Position numbers and translations under genes: made by a program | Notes under the pieces: model-generated | What the model was told of the DNA's origin: nothing | The model's database searches: none | The model's input: only the letters and a program-made list of their open reading frames with translations | Part shown: in pieces, positions 36,190-42,776 of the stretch | How positions within the stretch are numbered: position 1 is the stretch's first letter | How the letters are laid out: each line of letters begins with the position of its first letter | Origin: Acidovorax sp. NB1 | Lineage (GTDB): Bacteria > Pseudomonadota > Gammaproteobacteria > Burkholderiales > Burkholderiaceae_C | Length of the DNA stretch: 47,472 nt | Direction of reading: 5' to 3' | NCBI RefSeq assembly: GCF_005405905.1 | Contig: NZ_BJHU01000060.1 | Location: 1-47,472 of the forward strand

Positions 36190-36722
36190 GGCAACGCCAG
36201 GCCGGCAAAAAACTGCTCGGCCACCTCGGGCCGGGGTTTCTGGCTGTAGACCACCGCGTGGAACAGCCGCACCTCGGGGCCTGCAGCGCGCGCAAACCAC
36301 ACGGCCTGCGCCGTGACCACCGAGCCATCGGCACGCTGGCCCTGGGCCACCGTGCGCAGCGACTGTGGCAGCGGCAAGGCGCCGCGCGGTGTGTAGGGGG
36401 TGTCGGCCGCCGAGGTGGTTGCCTGTGGCCCCAAGCGCGCCAGCACAGCCGCCCGCCAGTGGGTGAGCGCCGTGCCCACCTGGGCCGGGTCGGCCAGCGC
36501 CGCGTGGGACACGGCAAAGGTCGCGCCATCGGCATCGCAGCCCACCATGGCCAGCGCCACCGGCGCCCCGGCCAGCTCCACGGTGCGGGTGGCCTGGTCG
36601 GGCTTGCAGGGCAGCGTGATGGTGAGGCCCGCCTCGGGCAGCGGCACGGTGCGCCAGTTCAGCGCGGGGCTGCAGCCCGCCAGCAGCAGCAGGGCCAGCG
36701 CCCCGGTCAATGTCCTATGCAT
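36186..36722 (-). CDS. Putative lipoprotein of unknown function
   Basis: 178 residues starting at ATG 36722 (MHRTLTGALALLLLAGC). The lipobox LLAG-C places Cys17 as the acylated residue. The rest contains ITLPCKPDQATRTVELAG, which resembles periplasmic proteins of unknown function with an N-terminal beta strand pair. It is translationally coupled to the MFS transporter. The divergent TlpA-like gene starts 126 bases away. No function can be assigned. Confidence 0.75.
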   Translation of the reverse strand: MHRTLTGALALLLLAGCSPALNWRTVPLPEAGLTITLPCKPDQATRTVELAGAPVALAMVGCDADGATFAVSHAALADPAQVGTALTHWRAAVLARLGPQATTSAADTPYTPRGALPLPQSLRTVAQGQRADGSVVTAQAVWFARAAGPEVRLFHAVVYSQKPRPEVAEQFFAGLALP

Positions 36723-36848
36723 CGGCCCATTATCTGCAGAGTGGCCCGAACTTTTGCCTGGGGATCGAATCGACCCCCAGGGGCGCCCATCCGGCACAAT
36801 GCCGTGTGGGCCTCAGCCCCTCGATTTTTCTGGATGGATGGTGAAGTC

Positions 36849-37352
36849 ATGGCGATCAAGCATTGGGCAGCAGGTGTGGCAGTGGCAGCGTTTGCGGCCG
36901 TGGGCGCGTACGTGTACCTGGACACGGGCCGCGCCGAAGCGCCCGCATCGACCTTTGTGCTTCTGGACGGCTCCAGCAAATCCACCGCCGACCTGAAGGG
37001 CAAGGTCACCCTGGTCAACTTCTGGGCCACGAGCTGCACCACCTGCGTGGCTGAGATGCCCGAGATCGTCGCCACCTACAACAAGTACAACACCAAGGGG
37101 TTCGAGACCCTGGCCGTGGCCATGAGCTACGACCCGCCCAGCTACGTGGTGAACTTTGCCGAAACGCGCAAGCTGCCCTTCAAGGTGGCGATCGACAACA
37201 CCGGCAACGTGGCCAAGGCCTGGGGCGATGTGCGCCTGACGCCCTCGACTTTCATCGTGAACAAGCGCGGCGAGATCGTGAAAACCTATGTGGGCGCGCC
37301 CAACTTCCCCGAGCTGCACCAGCTCATCGAGAAGCTGCTGGCAGAGACCTGA
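36849..37352 (+). CDS. TlpA/ResA-like membrane-anchored thioredoxin
   Basis: 167 residues from ATG 36849; an in-frame ATG at 36834 is the alternative. One N-terminal anchor helix (AAGVAVAAFAAVGAYVYL) precedes a periplasmic thioredoxin fold with the active site C63-T-T-C66 in NFWATSCTTCVAEMP and the cis-Pro region RLTPSTFIVN. The family reduces periplasmic disulfides, often for cytochrome c assembly. A cytochrome c' gene lies just downstream in convergent orientation. Confidence 0.88.
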   Translation: MAIKHWAAGVAVAAFAAVGAYVYLDTGRAEAPASTFVLLDGSSKSTADLKGKVTLVNFWATSCTTCVAEMPEIVATYNKYNTKGFETLAVAMSYDPPSYVVNFAETRKLPFKVAIDNTGNVAKAWGDVRLTPSTFIVNKRGEIVKTYVGAPNFPELHQLIEKLLAET

Positions 37353-37391
37353 CAAAGTGTGAGCCGGACGGCGGTGCCGCTCTGACGAACA

Positions 37392-37423
37392 AAGGGGCTG
37401 ATTCCTTGAGAAATCAGCCCCTT
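37392..37423. terminator. Bidirectional terminator between tlpA-like and cytochrome c' genes
   Basis: A perfect 12-bp stem (AAGGGGCTGATT with AATCAGCCCCTT) and an 8-base loop lie between convergent stops. On the minus strand it ends in TTTGTT. A TAATAGCT...TTGATAGC motif follows at 37443-37463. Confidence 0.7.
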
Positions 37424-37469
37424 GCGCCTTATAGGCTTACCCTAATAGCTACTTATTTGATAGCAGACA

Positions 37470-37925
37470 TCACTTCGCACGGTAGTTGTCATGGCAGGCC
37501 TTGCAGGTACCTGCCGCTGCGCCGAATGCGGTCTTGAGGTTGTCGAGGTTGCCCGTCTTGGCAGCGGCGGCCAGCTTGACGGTCTCGGCCTGCAGCTTGT
37601 CGGAATGCTCCTTGAACTTGGCCTGCTCCGTCCAGATCTCCGGCAGCGCCTTGGTGGGAGCGCCCTTGTCCGTGCCCGCGCCAAAACCGGCCCAGGGCAG
37701 CTTGGCCATGTCGGCGACGATGTCCGCGTTCTCCTGCGCAGCCTTGGCATCAAACGGCACGCGGCCATTGGCCATGGCGCCCAGGCGGCCAAAATGCTGG
37801 CCCATCACGAAGAGTGCGCTCTGGCGGTATTTGATGGCGTCCTCGGCCTTGGCAAACTGGGCCGAGGCAGGTGCCGACAGGGTCAGCGTGGCGGCGGCAA
37901 GGGCAAATGCGGCAAGTGCTTTCAT
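37470..37925 (-). CDS. Cytochrome c' (c556-type)
   Basis: 151 residues with a signal peptide (MKALAAFALAAATLTLSAPA, cleavage after ASA). The heme motif C141-K-A-C144-H145 lies at the extreme C-terminus, as required for the four-helix cytochrome c' family. Members bind NO or serve as periplasmic electron carriers. A b561-type cytochrome is encoded divergently 157 bases away, a common pairing. Confidence 0.92.
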   Translation of the reverse strand: MKALAAFALAAATLTLSAPASAQFAKAEDAIKYRQSALFVMGQHFGRLGAMANGRVPFDAKAAQENADIVADMAKLPWAGFGAGTDKGAPTKALPEIWTEQAKFKEHSDKLQAETVKLAAAAKTGNLDNLKTAFGAAAGTCKACHDNYRAK

Positions 37926-38082
37926 GGGAGATTTCCTTTGTCGTGGGGTGGGCTCCCACCTTGGGGCCCGCTGGCAGTATGCCGCTTCGGGCGCGTTTTC
38001 GCATGGCCGGGGCCCTTCCAGCCGGGCGCAGCGTCCTTCACAATGCGCCCATCCCCTCCTCTCCTCCCCTGCCTTCGCCACC

Positions 38083-38763
38083 ATGACGCAACACACCGTA
38101 CGCATCTGGGACCTTCCCACCCGCCTCTTCCACTGGGCCCTGGCCGTCTGCGTGGTGGGGTTGGTCATCACCGCCAAGGTGGGCGGCAACGCCATGGAAT
38201 GGCACTTTCGCCTGGGCTACGCCGTGCTGGCGCTGCTGGTGTTCCGGGTGGTCTGGGGGCTGATCGGCGGGCGCTGGTCGCGCTTCTCGGCTTTTCTGTA
38301 TTCGCCCGCCCGGCTGGTGCGCTACCTGCGTGGCAACGCCCACCCCGAAGACAGTGCCGGGCACAGCCCGCTGGGTGCGCTGTCGGTGTTTGCGCTGCTG
38401 GCCGTGCTGGGCGCGCAGGTGGGCACAGGCCTGCTGAGCGACGACGAAATCGCCTTCGCGGGCCCGCTCACGCGTTTTGTCTCCAGCGCTGTGGTGGGCC
38501 AGGCCACGGGCTACCACAAGGAGATTGGCCAGTACCTCGTGCTGGGCCTGATCGCCCTGCATGTGCTGGCCGTGCTGTTCTATGTGCTGGTGCGCAAGCA
38601 CACCCTGGTGCGCCCCATGCTGGGCGGCGACAAGGCCCTGCCCGTGCCCGCCGCACCGTCGCGCGACGACGCCCTGAGCCGCACCCTGGCGCTGTTGGTG
38701 CTGGCCGGAAGCGCCGGGCTGGCCTGGTGGGTCTCGTCGCTGGCCATGGCGGCAGGGTTCTGA
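38083..38763 (+). CDS. Cytochrome b561-type membrane protein
   Basis: 226 residues. Four core helices carry candidate heme-ligand His residues (RLFHWALAVCVV, AMEWHFRLGYAVLALL, LIALHVLAVLFYVLVRKH), with an extra C-terminal helix (TLALLVLAGSAGLAWWV). It matches the Ni/Fe-hydrogenase-type b561 family. Here it probably moves electrons between the quinone pool and the adjacent cytochrome c'. Confidence 0.9.
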   Translation: MTQHTVRIWDLPTRLFHWALAVCVVGLVITAKVGGNAMEWHFRLGYAVLALLVFRVVWGLIGGRWSRFSAFLYSPARLVRYLRGNAHPEDSAGHSPLGALSVFALLAVLGAQVGTGLLSDDEIAFAGPLTRFVSSAVVGQATGYHKEIGQYLVLGLIALHVLAVLFYVLVRKHTLVRPMLGGDKALPVPAAPSRDDALSRTLALLVLAGSAGLAWWVSSLAMAAGF

Positions 38764-38809
38764 CGGCCTGGTCCAGGAACGACCTCGCTACACTGCGGCT
38801 TCCATCGTT

Positions 38810-39316
38810 TTGCCCCCTAGCGTTTTGGACAAGCCTTCCATCACCCTGCGAACCCCCAGCACCCCCGCCGAGCTGGACGCCGTGCGCGACATCTTCCGGG
38901 AATACGCCAGCACACTGGGCGTGGACCTGTGTTTCCAGGGCTTTGACGCCGAACTCGCCCAGCTGCCCGGCGACTACGCGGAGCCACGCGGCGCCCTGCT
39001 GGTGGCCGTGGTCGAAGGCGCCGTGGCCGGCTGCTGCGCCCTGCGCCCGCTGGACGCCGCCGACTACCCCAACGCCAGCGAGATGAAGCGCCTGTTTGTG
39101 CGCAAGGCGTTTCGCGGTTTTGGCCTGGGGCGCGAACTGGCCGAGGCCATGCTGGACCGCGCGCGGCAGGCAGGCTATGCCTGCGTGCTGCTCGACACCC
39201 TGGACGACATGGAGTCCGCCCGCGCGCTGTACACCGACCTGGGCTTTGAAGAGATCCCGCCTTACTATCACAACCCCATTGCCGGAGCGCACTACCTCAA
39301 GGTCGATATTTCTTGA
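38810..39316 (+). CDS. GNAT-family N-acetyltransferase
   Basis: 168 residues. The acetyl-CoA loop is RKAFRGFGLGRELAEAML, and the C-terminal ARALYTDLGFEEIPPYY is typical of GNAT enzymes. There is no ATG start. TTG at 38810 is given and TTG at 38825 is also possible. It is on the same strand as the retron and ends 74 bases before the msr-msd RNA. It looks like an ordinary housekeeping acetyltransferase, though a role with the retron cannot be excluded. Confidence 0.85.
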   Translation: MPPSVLDKPSITLRTPSTPAELDAVRDIFREYASTLGVDLCFQGFDAELAQLPGDYAEPRGALLVAVVEGAVAGCCALRPLDAADYPNASEMKRLFVRKAFRGFGLGRELAEAMLDRARQAGYACVLLDTLDDMESARALYTDLGFEEIPPYYHNPIAGAHYLKVDIS

Positions 39317-39351
39317 GCTTTTTGGGGCCTCTGCGCGCATCCCATAAGCGC

Positions 39352-39371
39352 TGATAGCTATCAATTTGATA
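39352..39371. repeat. GATAGC-type intergenic motif upstream of the retron
   Basis: TGATAGCTATCA is a perfect 12-bp palindrome, followed at once by another TTGATA. Related sequences occur at about 14568, 31049, 37443 and 24689. I recall such motifs as common in Comamonadaceae intergenic DNA. Here it overlaps the expected -35 region of the retron promoter. Confidence 0.55.
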
Positions 39372-39378
39372 GTTCACA

Positions 39379-39384
39379 TAGAAT
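39379..39384 (+). promoter_or_regulatory. Candidate -10 box of the retron promoter
   Basis: TAGAAT matches five of six -10 consensus bases. A start site seven bases downstream would fall exactly at 39391, the first base of the retron a1 strand. The corresponding -35 position has no good match and lies in the GATAGC palindrome. Confidence 0.55.
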
Positions 39385-39390
39385 CACAGC

Positions 39391-39536
39391 GGCCTGGTGC
39401 CAAGCATGTCGAGCCTGCACAGGTTCGGGCCGTGGGGCAGCCCCACGGTGTTCTTCAACGCGCACATTGCGGCGCGCGAACCTCCCGCCAGCAGTGGCAA
39501 CATGTTCGCGCCCAACCCGCTGGTTGGTGCCAGGCC
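39391..39536 (+). ncRNA. Retron msr-msd RNA (predicted)
   Basis: Found by hand folding. a1 (39391-39403, GGCCTGGTGCCAA) pairs with a2 (39524-39536, TTGGTGCCAGGCC) over 13 bp with two G-U wobbles. AGC follows directly (39403-39405), with G39404 the candidate 2'-branching residue, as in known retrons. msr hairpins are 39410-39427 (7 bp, GCAC loop) and 39430-39448 (8 bp perfect, CAG loop). The msd region has an 8-bp perfect stem (39474-39481 with 39504-39511) enclosing a nested GCCA/TGGC hairpin. The RT gene starts 23 bases after a2. The order a1-msr-msd-a2-RT is the standard one. The msDNA size (roughly 60-75 nt) is only an estimate. Confidence 0.82.
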
Positions 39537-39545
39537 AACCTTTTT
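39522..39545 (+). terminator. Intrinsic-terminator-like hairpin overlapping retron a2
   Basis: GGTTGG (39522-39527) pairs with CCAACC (39535-39540) across a 7-base loop and is followed by TTTTTCT. The stem uses bases of a2, so it cannot form together with the a1/a2 stem. It lies between the retron RNA and the RT gene. Confidence 0.55.
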
Positions 39546-39559
39546 CTGAGCGCCGCGCC

Positions 39560-41170
39560 ATGAAGCTGTCGGCCCCCATCCGCGCCCTGGCCAGGGCCTT
39601 GGCATTGGCCCTGCTGGCCGATGCGGACAGCCCCGATCGCCGCACCCTGCACGCGCTGGCGGCCCGTGCTGGGCACTGCCTGGGCCAGTCCCCGCCCGCG
39701 CCCGACCCGCACCCCCTGCCCGAGGCGCTGTTTGAGCAACTGCGCCGCCTGTCCACGGTGTCCGCAGCCGAATGGGCCCGGCTGGAGCCCGAAGACCTCG
39801 CCACCTGGCTGTGCCGGGGTTTCTGGTGGCGCAAGGCCGGGGTGCGCAATGCCACCGCGCCCTGGCAGTCGCAAGAGGACGGCGACCCGGCCGCTGAAGA
39901 CGACGACATCGGCCTGTGGGACCAGGACATCGACGGTGATGGTGAAGATGACGACCCCGGTGCCTCTACAGCCCCCTGGCACCAATGGACCGACGCCCAA
40001 CTGGCCCAAAGCTTCCGCACCTGGGCGGCCAGCCGCCGCACCGGCAGGCCTTTGCACTGGCTGCTGCGCCCTGGCACAGCGGGCATGGCGCCCGCCTGGA
40101 TGGGCCGAGAACCCCTGTGCCCCTTGCTGGGCAACGCCCAGGACCTGGCACAGGCCCTGGGCATCCCTTTGGAAGATCTGCTCTGGCTGGCGCCCGAGCA
40201 CAGCCGTTGGCGCGAGCCCCAAGGCGGCGGCCACGCCTTGCCCGTTTCACACTACCGCTATCGCCTGCTGCTCAAAGCCAGCGGCGGCTTGCGCCTGCTA
40301 GAAGCACCACGAACGCGCCTGGCAGCCGCGCAGCGCAACATTCTCGACAAGCTGCTGGCGCACATCCCCACCCACGAGGCCGCGCACGGCTTTGTACGCG
40401 GCCGCAGCGTGGGCAGCCACGCGCAGGTGCACACCCGGCAGGCCGTGGTGGTCCGTTTTGATCTGGCCGATTTTTTCACCCACATCAGCGCCACACGCGT
40501 GCGCGCCCTCTGGCGCGCACTGGGGCATGGCCGCCCGGCAGCCGAGCTGCTCACGCGTCTGACCACCACCCGCACGCCTGCCGCCGTCCGCGAACGGCTG
40601 TGGGAAGACAGCGCACCGACCTCAGCACAGATGATTGCGCAGCGCCGGGCCAACTCGGCCCGCCTGGCGCAGCTCCATCTGCCCCAGGGGGCGCCCACCT
40701 CACCTGCCCTGGCGAATCTGTGCGCGTTGGGGTTGGATGTGCGGCTGCATGCGCTGGCGCAGCGCTTTGGCGCACGCTACACGCGGTATGCCGATGACCT
40801 GGTGTTTTCGGGACCGCAGAACCTGCAGGGCCAGTTTGCCGCGCTGCGCGCCTGGGTCGGCGCCATTGCGCAGGACGAGGGTTTTGCACTGCGCAGTGAC
40901 AAAACCCGGCTGATGCCCGCCCATCGGCGCCAGTCCGTCACGGGTCTGGTGGTCAACCAGCGCCCGAACTACAGCCGGGAGCAGTACGACATCCTGAAGG
41001 CCCGGCTGCACCGGCTGGCGCAGTTACCCGGGGTGGATGTGGGCGAGCGCGCCCGGCTGGAGGGCGAGATCCACTGGGCTTGCCAGTGGTTGGCACCGTC
41101 CCGCAAGGACAAACTCCAGCGGCTGTTCGGTGCCATCCGGTTCACGGACGTGGCTGAGAGCGAGAGGTAG
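39560..41170 (+). CDS. Retron-type reverse transcriptase with long N-terminal extension
   Basis: 536 residues from ATG 39560. Starting at 39467 would place the N-terminus inside the retron RNA. The ribosome site is weak. RT core is about 232-500: VRFDLADFF with Asp301 (motif A), LPQGAPTSPALANL (motif B), RYADDLVFSG with YADD at 410-413, and the retron-type VTG at 460-462 (SVTGLVVNQRPN). The usual NAxxH of region X reads HAQVH (287-291). Residues 1-230 are an extension: a helical start, an acidic stretch (about 106-134, Asp/Glu-rich), then LAQALGIPLEDLLWLAPEHS. This layout recalls the long RTs of myxobacterial and Xanthomonas retrons. It should make msDNA from the adjacent RNA. The stop is 1 nt from a convergent gene, so no effector follows. 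Confidence 0.92.
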   Translation: MKLSAPIRALARALALALLADADSPDRRTLHALAARAGHCLGQSPPAPDPHPLPEALFEQLRRLSTVSAAEWARLEPEDLATWLCRGFWWRKAGVRNATAPWQSQEDGDPAAEDDDIGLWDQDIDGDGEDDDPGASTAPWHQWTDAQLAQSFRTWAASRRTGRPLHWLLRPGTAGMAPAWMGREPLCPLLGNAQDLAQALGIPLEDLLWLAPEHSRWREPQGGGHALPVSHYRYRLLLKASGGLRLLEAPRTRLAAAQRNILDKLLAHIPTHEAAHGFVRGRSVGSHAQVHTRQAVVVRFDLADFFTHISATRVRALWRALGHGRPAAELLTRLTTTRTPAAVRERLWEDSAPTSAQMIAQRRANSARLAQLHLPQGAPTSPALANLCALGLDVRLHALAQRFGARYTRYADDLVFSGPQNLQGQFAALRAWVGAIAQDEGFALRSDKTRLMPAHRRQSVTGLVVNQRPNYSREQYDILKARLHRLAQLPGVDVGERARLEGEIHWACQWLAPSRKDKLQRLFGAIRFTDVAESER

Positions 41171-41171
41171 C

Positions 41172-41681
41172 TCAGGCCTTCTGGGCTTGCTCGAGCAGCG
41201 TGCCCGCGTCGCTGACTTCGAACTTGCCAGGGGCTTCCACGTTGAGCGTGAGCACTTTGCCATCGCGCACCAGCATCGAGTAGCGGTTGCTGCGCAGGCC
41301 CAGGCCCTTGCCGTTCAGGTCCAGCGTGAGGCCGGTGGCCTTGGCGAAGGTGGCGTCACCGTCGCCCAGCATGCGCACCTTGCCGTCGGTCTTCTGGTCC
41401 CGCGCCCAGGCGCCCATCACGAAGGCGTCGTTCACGCTCACGCACCAGATCTCGTCCACACCGGCCGCCTTGAACTCGGCCGCTTTTTCTACATAGCCGG
41501 GCACATGCTTGGCCGAGCAGGTGGGGGTGAAGGCGCCAGGCAGCGCAAACAGGGCAATCGTCTTGCCCGCCGTGGCCTTGTCCACCGGCACGGGGTTCGG
41601 GCCAATGCTGCAGCCCTCGCCTTCAACTTCCGAGTATTCCATCAGCGTGCTGGCTGGCAGGGTGTCACCGACTTTGATCAT
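41172..41681 (-). CDS. Peroxiredoxin (Prx5/AhpE-like, glutaredoxin-type family)
   Basis: 169 residues from ATG 41681, with AAGGAG in place. The peroxidatic Cys55 is in LPGAFTPTCSAKHVPGY, with further Cys at 24 and about 81 as possible resolving partners. The family reduces hydrogen and alkyl peroxides in the cytoplasm. Its stop lies one base from the RT stop on the other strand. Confidence 0.93.
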   Translation of the reverse strand: MIKVGDTLPASTLMEYSEVEGEGCSIGPNPVPVDKATAGKTIALFALPGAFTPTCSAKHVPGYVEKAAEFKAAGVDEIWCVSVNDAFVMGAWARDQKTDGKVRMLGDGDATFAKATGLTLDLNGKGLGLRSNRYSMLVRDGKVLTLNVEAPGKFEVSDAGTLLEQAQKA

Positions 41682-41786
41682 TGTTATCTCCTTGGGGATA
41701 GGTGGTGGGAGGGAGGGTTGAGAGGTCCATGGCAGAACATGAACCCGGGAATCTGCCGGGACGTCAAAAAAGGACGCCCACAAAGC

Positions 41787-41813
41787 AAAACGACCCACAT
41801 TGTGGGTCGTTTT
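41787..41813 (-). terminator. Terminator after rpsQ
   Basis: A 13-bp perfect stem (AAAACGACCCACA with TGTGGGTCGTTTT) lies 50 bases after the rpsQ stop and ends on the minus strand in TTTTGCTTTG. It appears to end the S10 operon. The rest of 41682-41863 holds only the leader of the peroxiredoxin gene. Confidence 0.75.
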
Positions 41814-41863
41814 GAAGGGCCTTGCAGACCGGGGGTTCCCGGTCTCCAATGCAGCGCTGCCTA

Positions 41864-42133
41864 TTACAGCAGGCCAGCCTTTTGCACCAAGCGGGTCGCG
41901 ACCCAGTTCTTGGTCTTGGACAGCGGACGGCTTTCGGTGATTTCGATTGTGTCACCCAGCTTGTACTCGTTGTTTTCGTCGTGCGCGTGGTACTTGCTCG
42001 ACTTGCCAACGATCTTGCCGTAGAGCTCGTGCTTCACACGGCGCTCAATCAGCACGGTCACGGTCTTGTTACGCTTGTCGCTGACCACCTTGCCAACCAA
42101 GGTGCGCTTGAGGGATTTTTTAGCTTCCGTCAT
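41864..42133 (-). CDS. rpsQ: 30S ribosomal protein S17
   Basis: 89 residues. It is a 16S rRNA-binding OB-fold protein. KRTLVGKVVSDKRNKTVTVL is the family signature. It is the last gene of this operon: a terminator follows instead of the rplN usual in many bacteria. Confidence 0.97.
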   Translation of the reverse strand: MTEAKKSLKRTLVGKVVSDKRNKTVTVLIERRVKHELYGKIVGKSSKYHAHDENNEYKLGDTIEITESRPLSKTKNWVATRLVQKAGLL

Positions 42134-42142
42134 AGGGGCTCC

Positions 42143-42346
42143 TTACTTGGCGGCTTGCTTTTCAGCAAGGATGGTCTTGGCACGTGCGATATCGCGGCGG
42201 GTGGTGCGCAGCGTGTTGGTGTTACCCAGTTGCTGCGTAGCCTTTTGCATGCGCAGGCCGAAGTGGGCCTTTTGCAGCGCCTTGATTTCGGTTTCGATGC
42301 CGGCGACGTCTTTTTGGCGCAATTCAGTAGCTTTGGTCATTTTCAT
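42143..42346 (-). CDS. rpmC: 50S ribosomal protein L29
   Basis: 67 residues, two long helices (KATELRQKDVAGIETEIKAL; LGNTNTLRTTRRDIARAKTI). It sits at the exit of the ribosomal tunnel. Between rplP (11 bases) and rpsQ (9 bases). Confidence 0.97.
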   Translation of the reverse strand: MKMTKATELRQKDVAGIETEIKALQKAHFGLRMQKATQQLGNTNTLRTTRRDIARAKTILAEKQAAK

Positions 42347-42357
42347 GGTCTCCTGAA

Positions 42358-42774
42358 TTAAGCGCCAAGGTGGCGGCTGACGAACGTGGTGCGCAGCGGC
42401 AGCTTGGCAGCAGCCAGGCGGAACGCTTCACGGGCCAGTTCTTCGGGCACGCCGACGATTTCGAACACGATCTTGCCGGGCTGGATTTCGGCCACGTAGT
42501 ACTCGGGGTTGCCCTTACCGTTACCCATACGCACTTCTGCGGGCTTGGTAGAGATTGGCTTGTCCGGGAACACGCGGATCCAGATGCGGCCGCCACGCTT
42601 CACGTGGCGCGAGATCGCACGGCGTGCGGCTTCGATCTGACGGGCAGTCAGACGGCCACGGTCCGTGCACTTCAGACCGAAGTCACCGAACGCAACGGAG
42701 GCACCCCGCGTTGCGACGCCGGTGTTACGGCCTTTTTGCTCTTTGCGGTACTTACGGCGAGCAGGTTGCAGCAT
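42358..42774 (-). CDS. rplP: 50S ribosomal protein L16
   Basis: 138 residues, MLQPARRKYRKEQKGRNTG start and RHVKRGGRIWIRVFPDKPIS core. It helps place the A-site tRNA acceptor end. Two bases separate it from the rpsC stop. Confidence 0.97.
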   Translation of the reverse strand: MLQPARRKYRKEQKGRNTGVATRGASVAFGDFGLKCTDRGRLTARQIEAARRAISRHVKRGGRIWIRVFPDKPISTKPAEVRMGNGKGNPEYYVAEIQPGKIVFEIVGVPEELAREAFRLAAAKLPLRTTFVSRHLGA

Positions 42775-42776
42775 AG

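Noticed and set aside
34936..36722. Mobile-element origin for the MFS/lipoprotein pair
   Set aside because: No transposase, inverted ends or target duplications were seen, and base composition matches the surroundings.
39467..39559. Earlier in-frame ATG for the RT at 39467
   Set aside because: It would put the first 31 codons inside the msd structure. ATG 39560 lies just after a2, as usual for retrons.
39560..41170. RT as a group II intron or diversity-generating retroelement
   Set aside because: There is no maturase or endonuclease domain and no intron RNA domains V/VI. I also found no template/variable repeat pair. VTG and the upstream a1/a2-msr-msd layout fit a retron.
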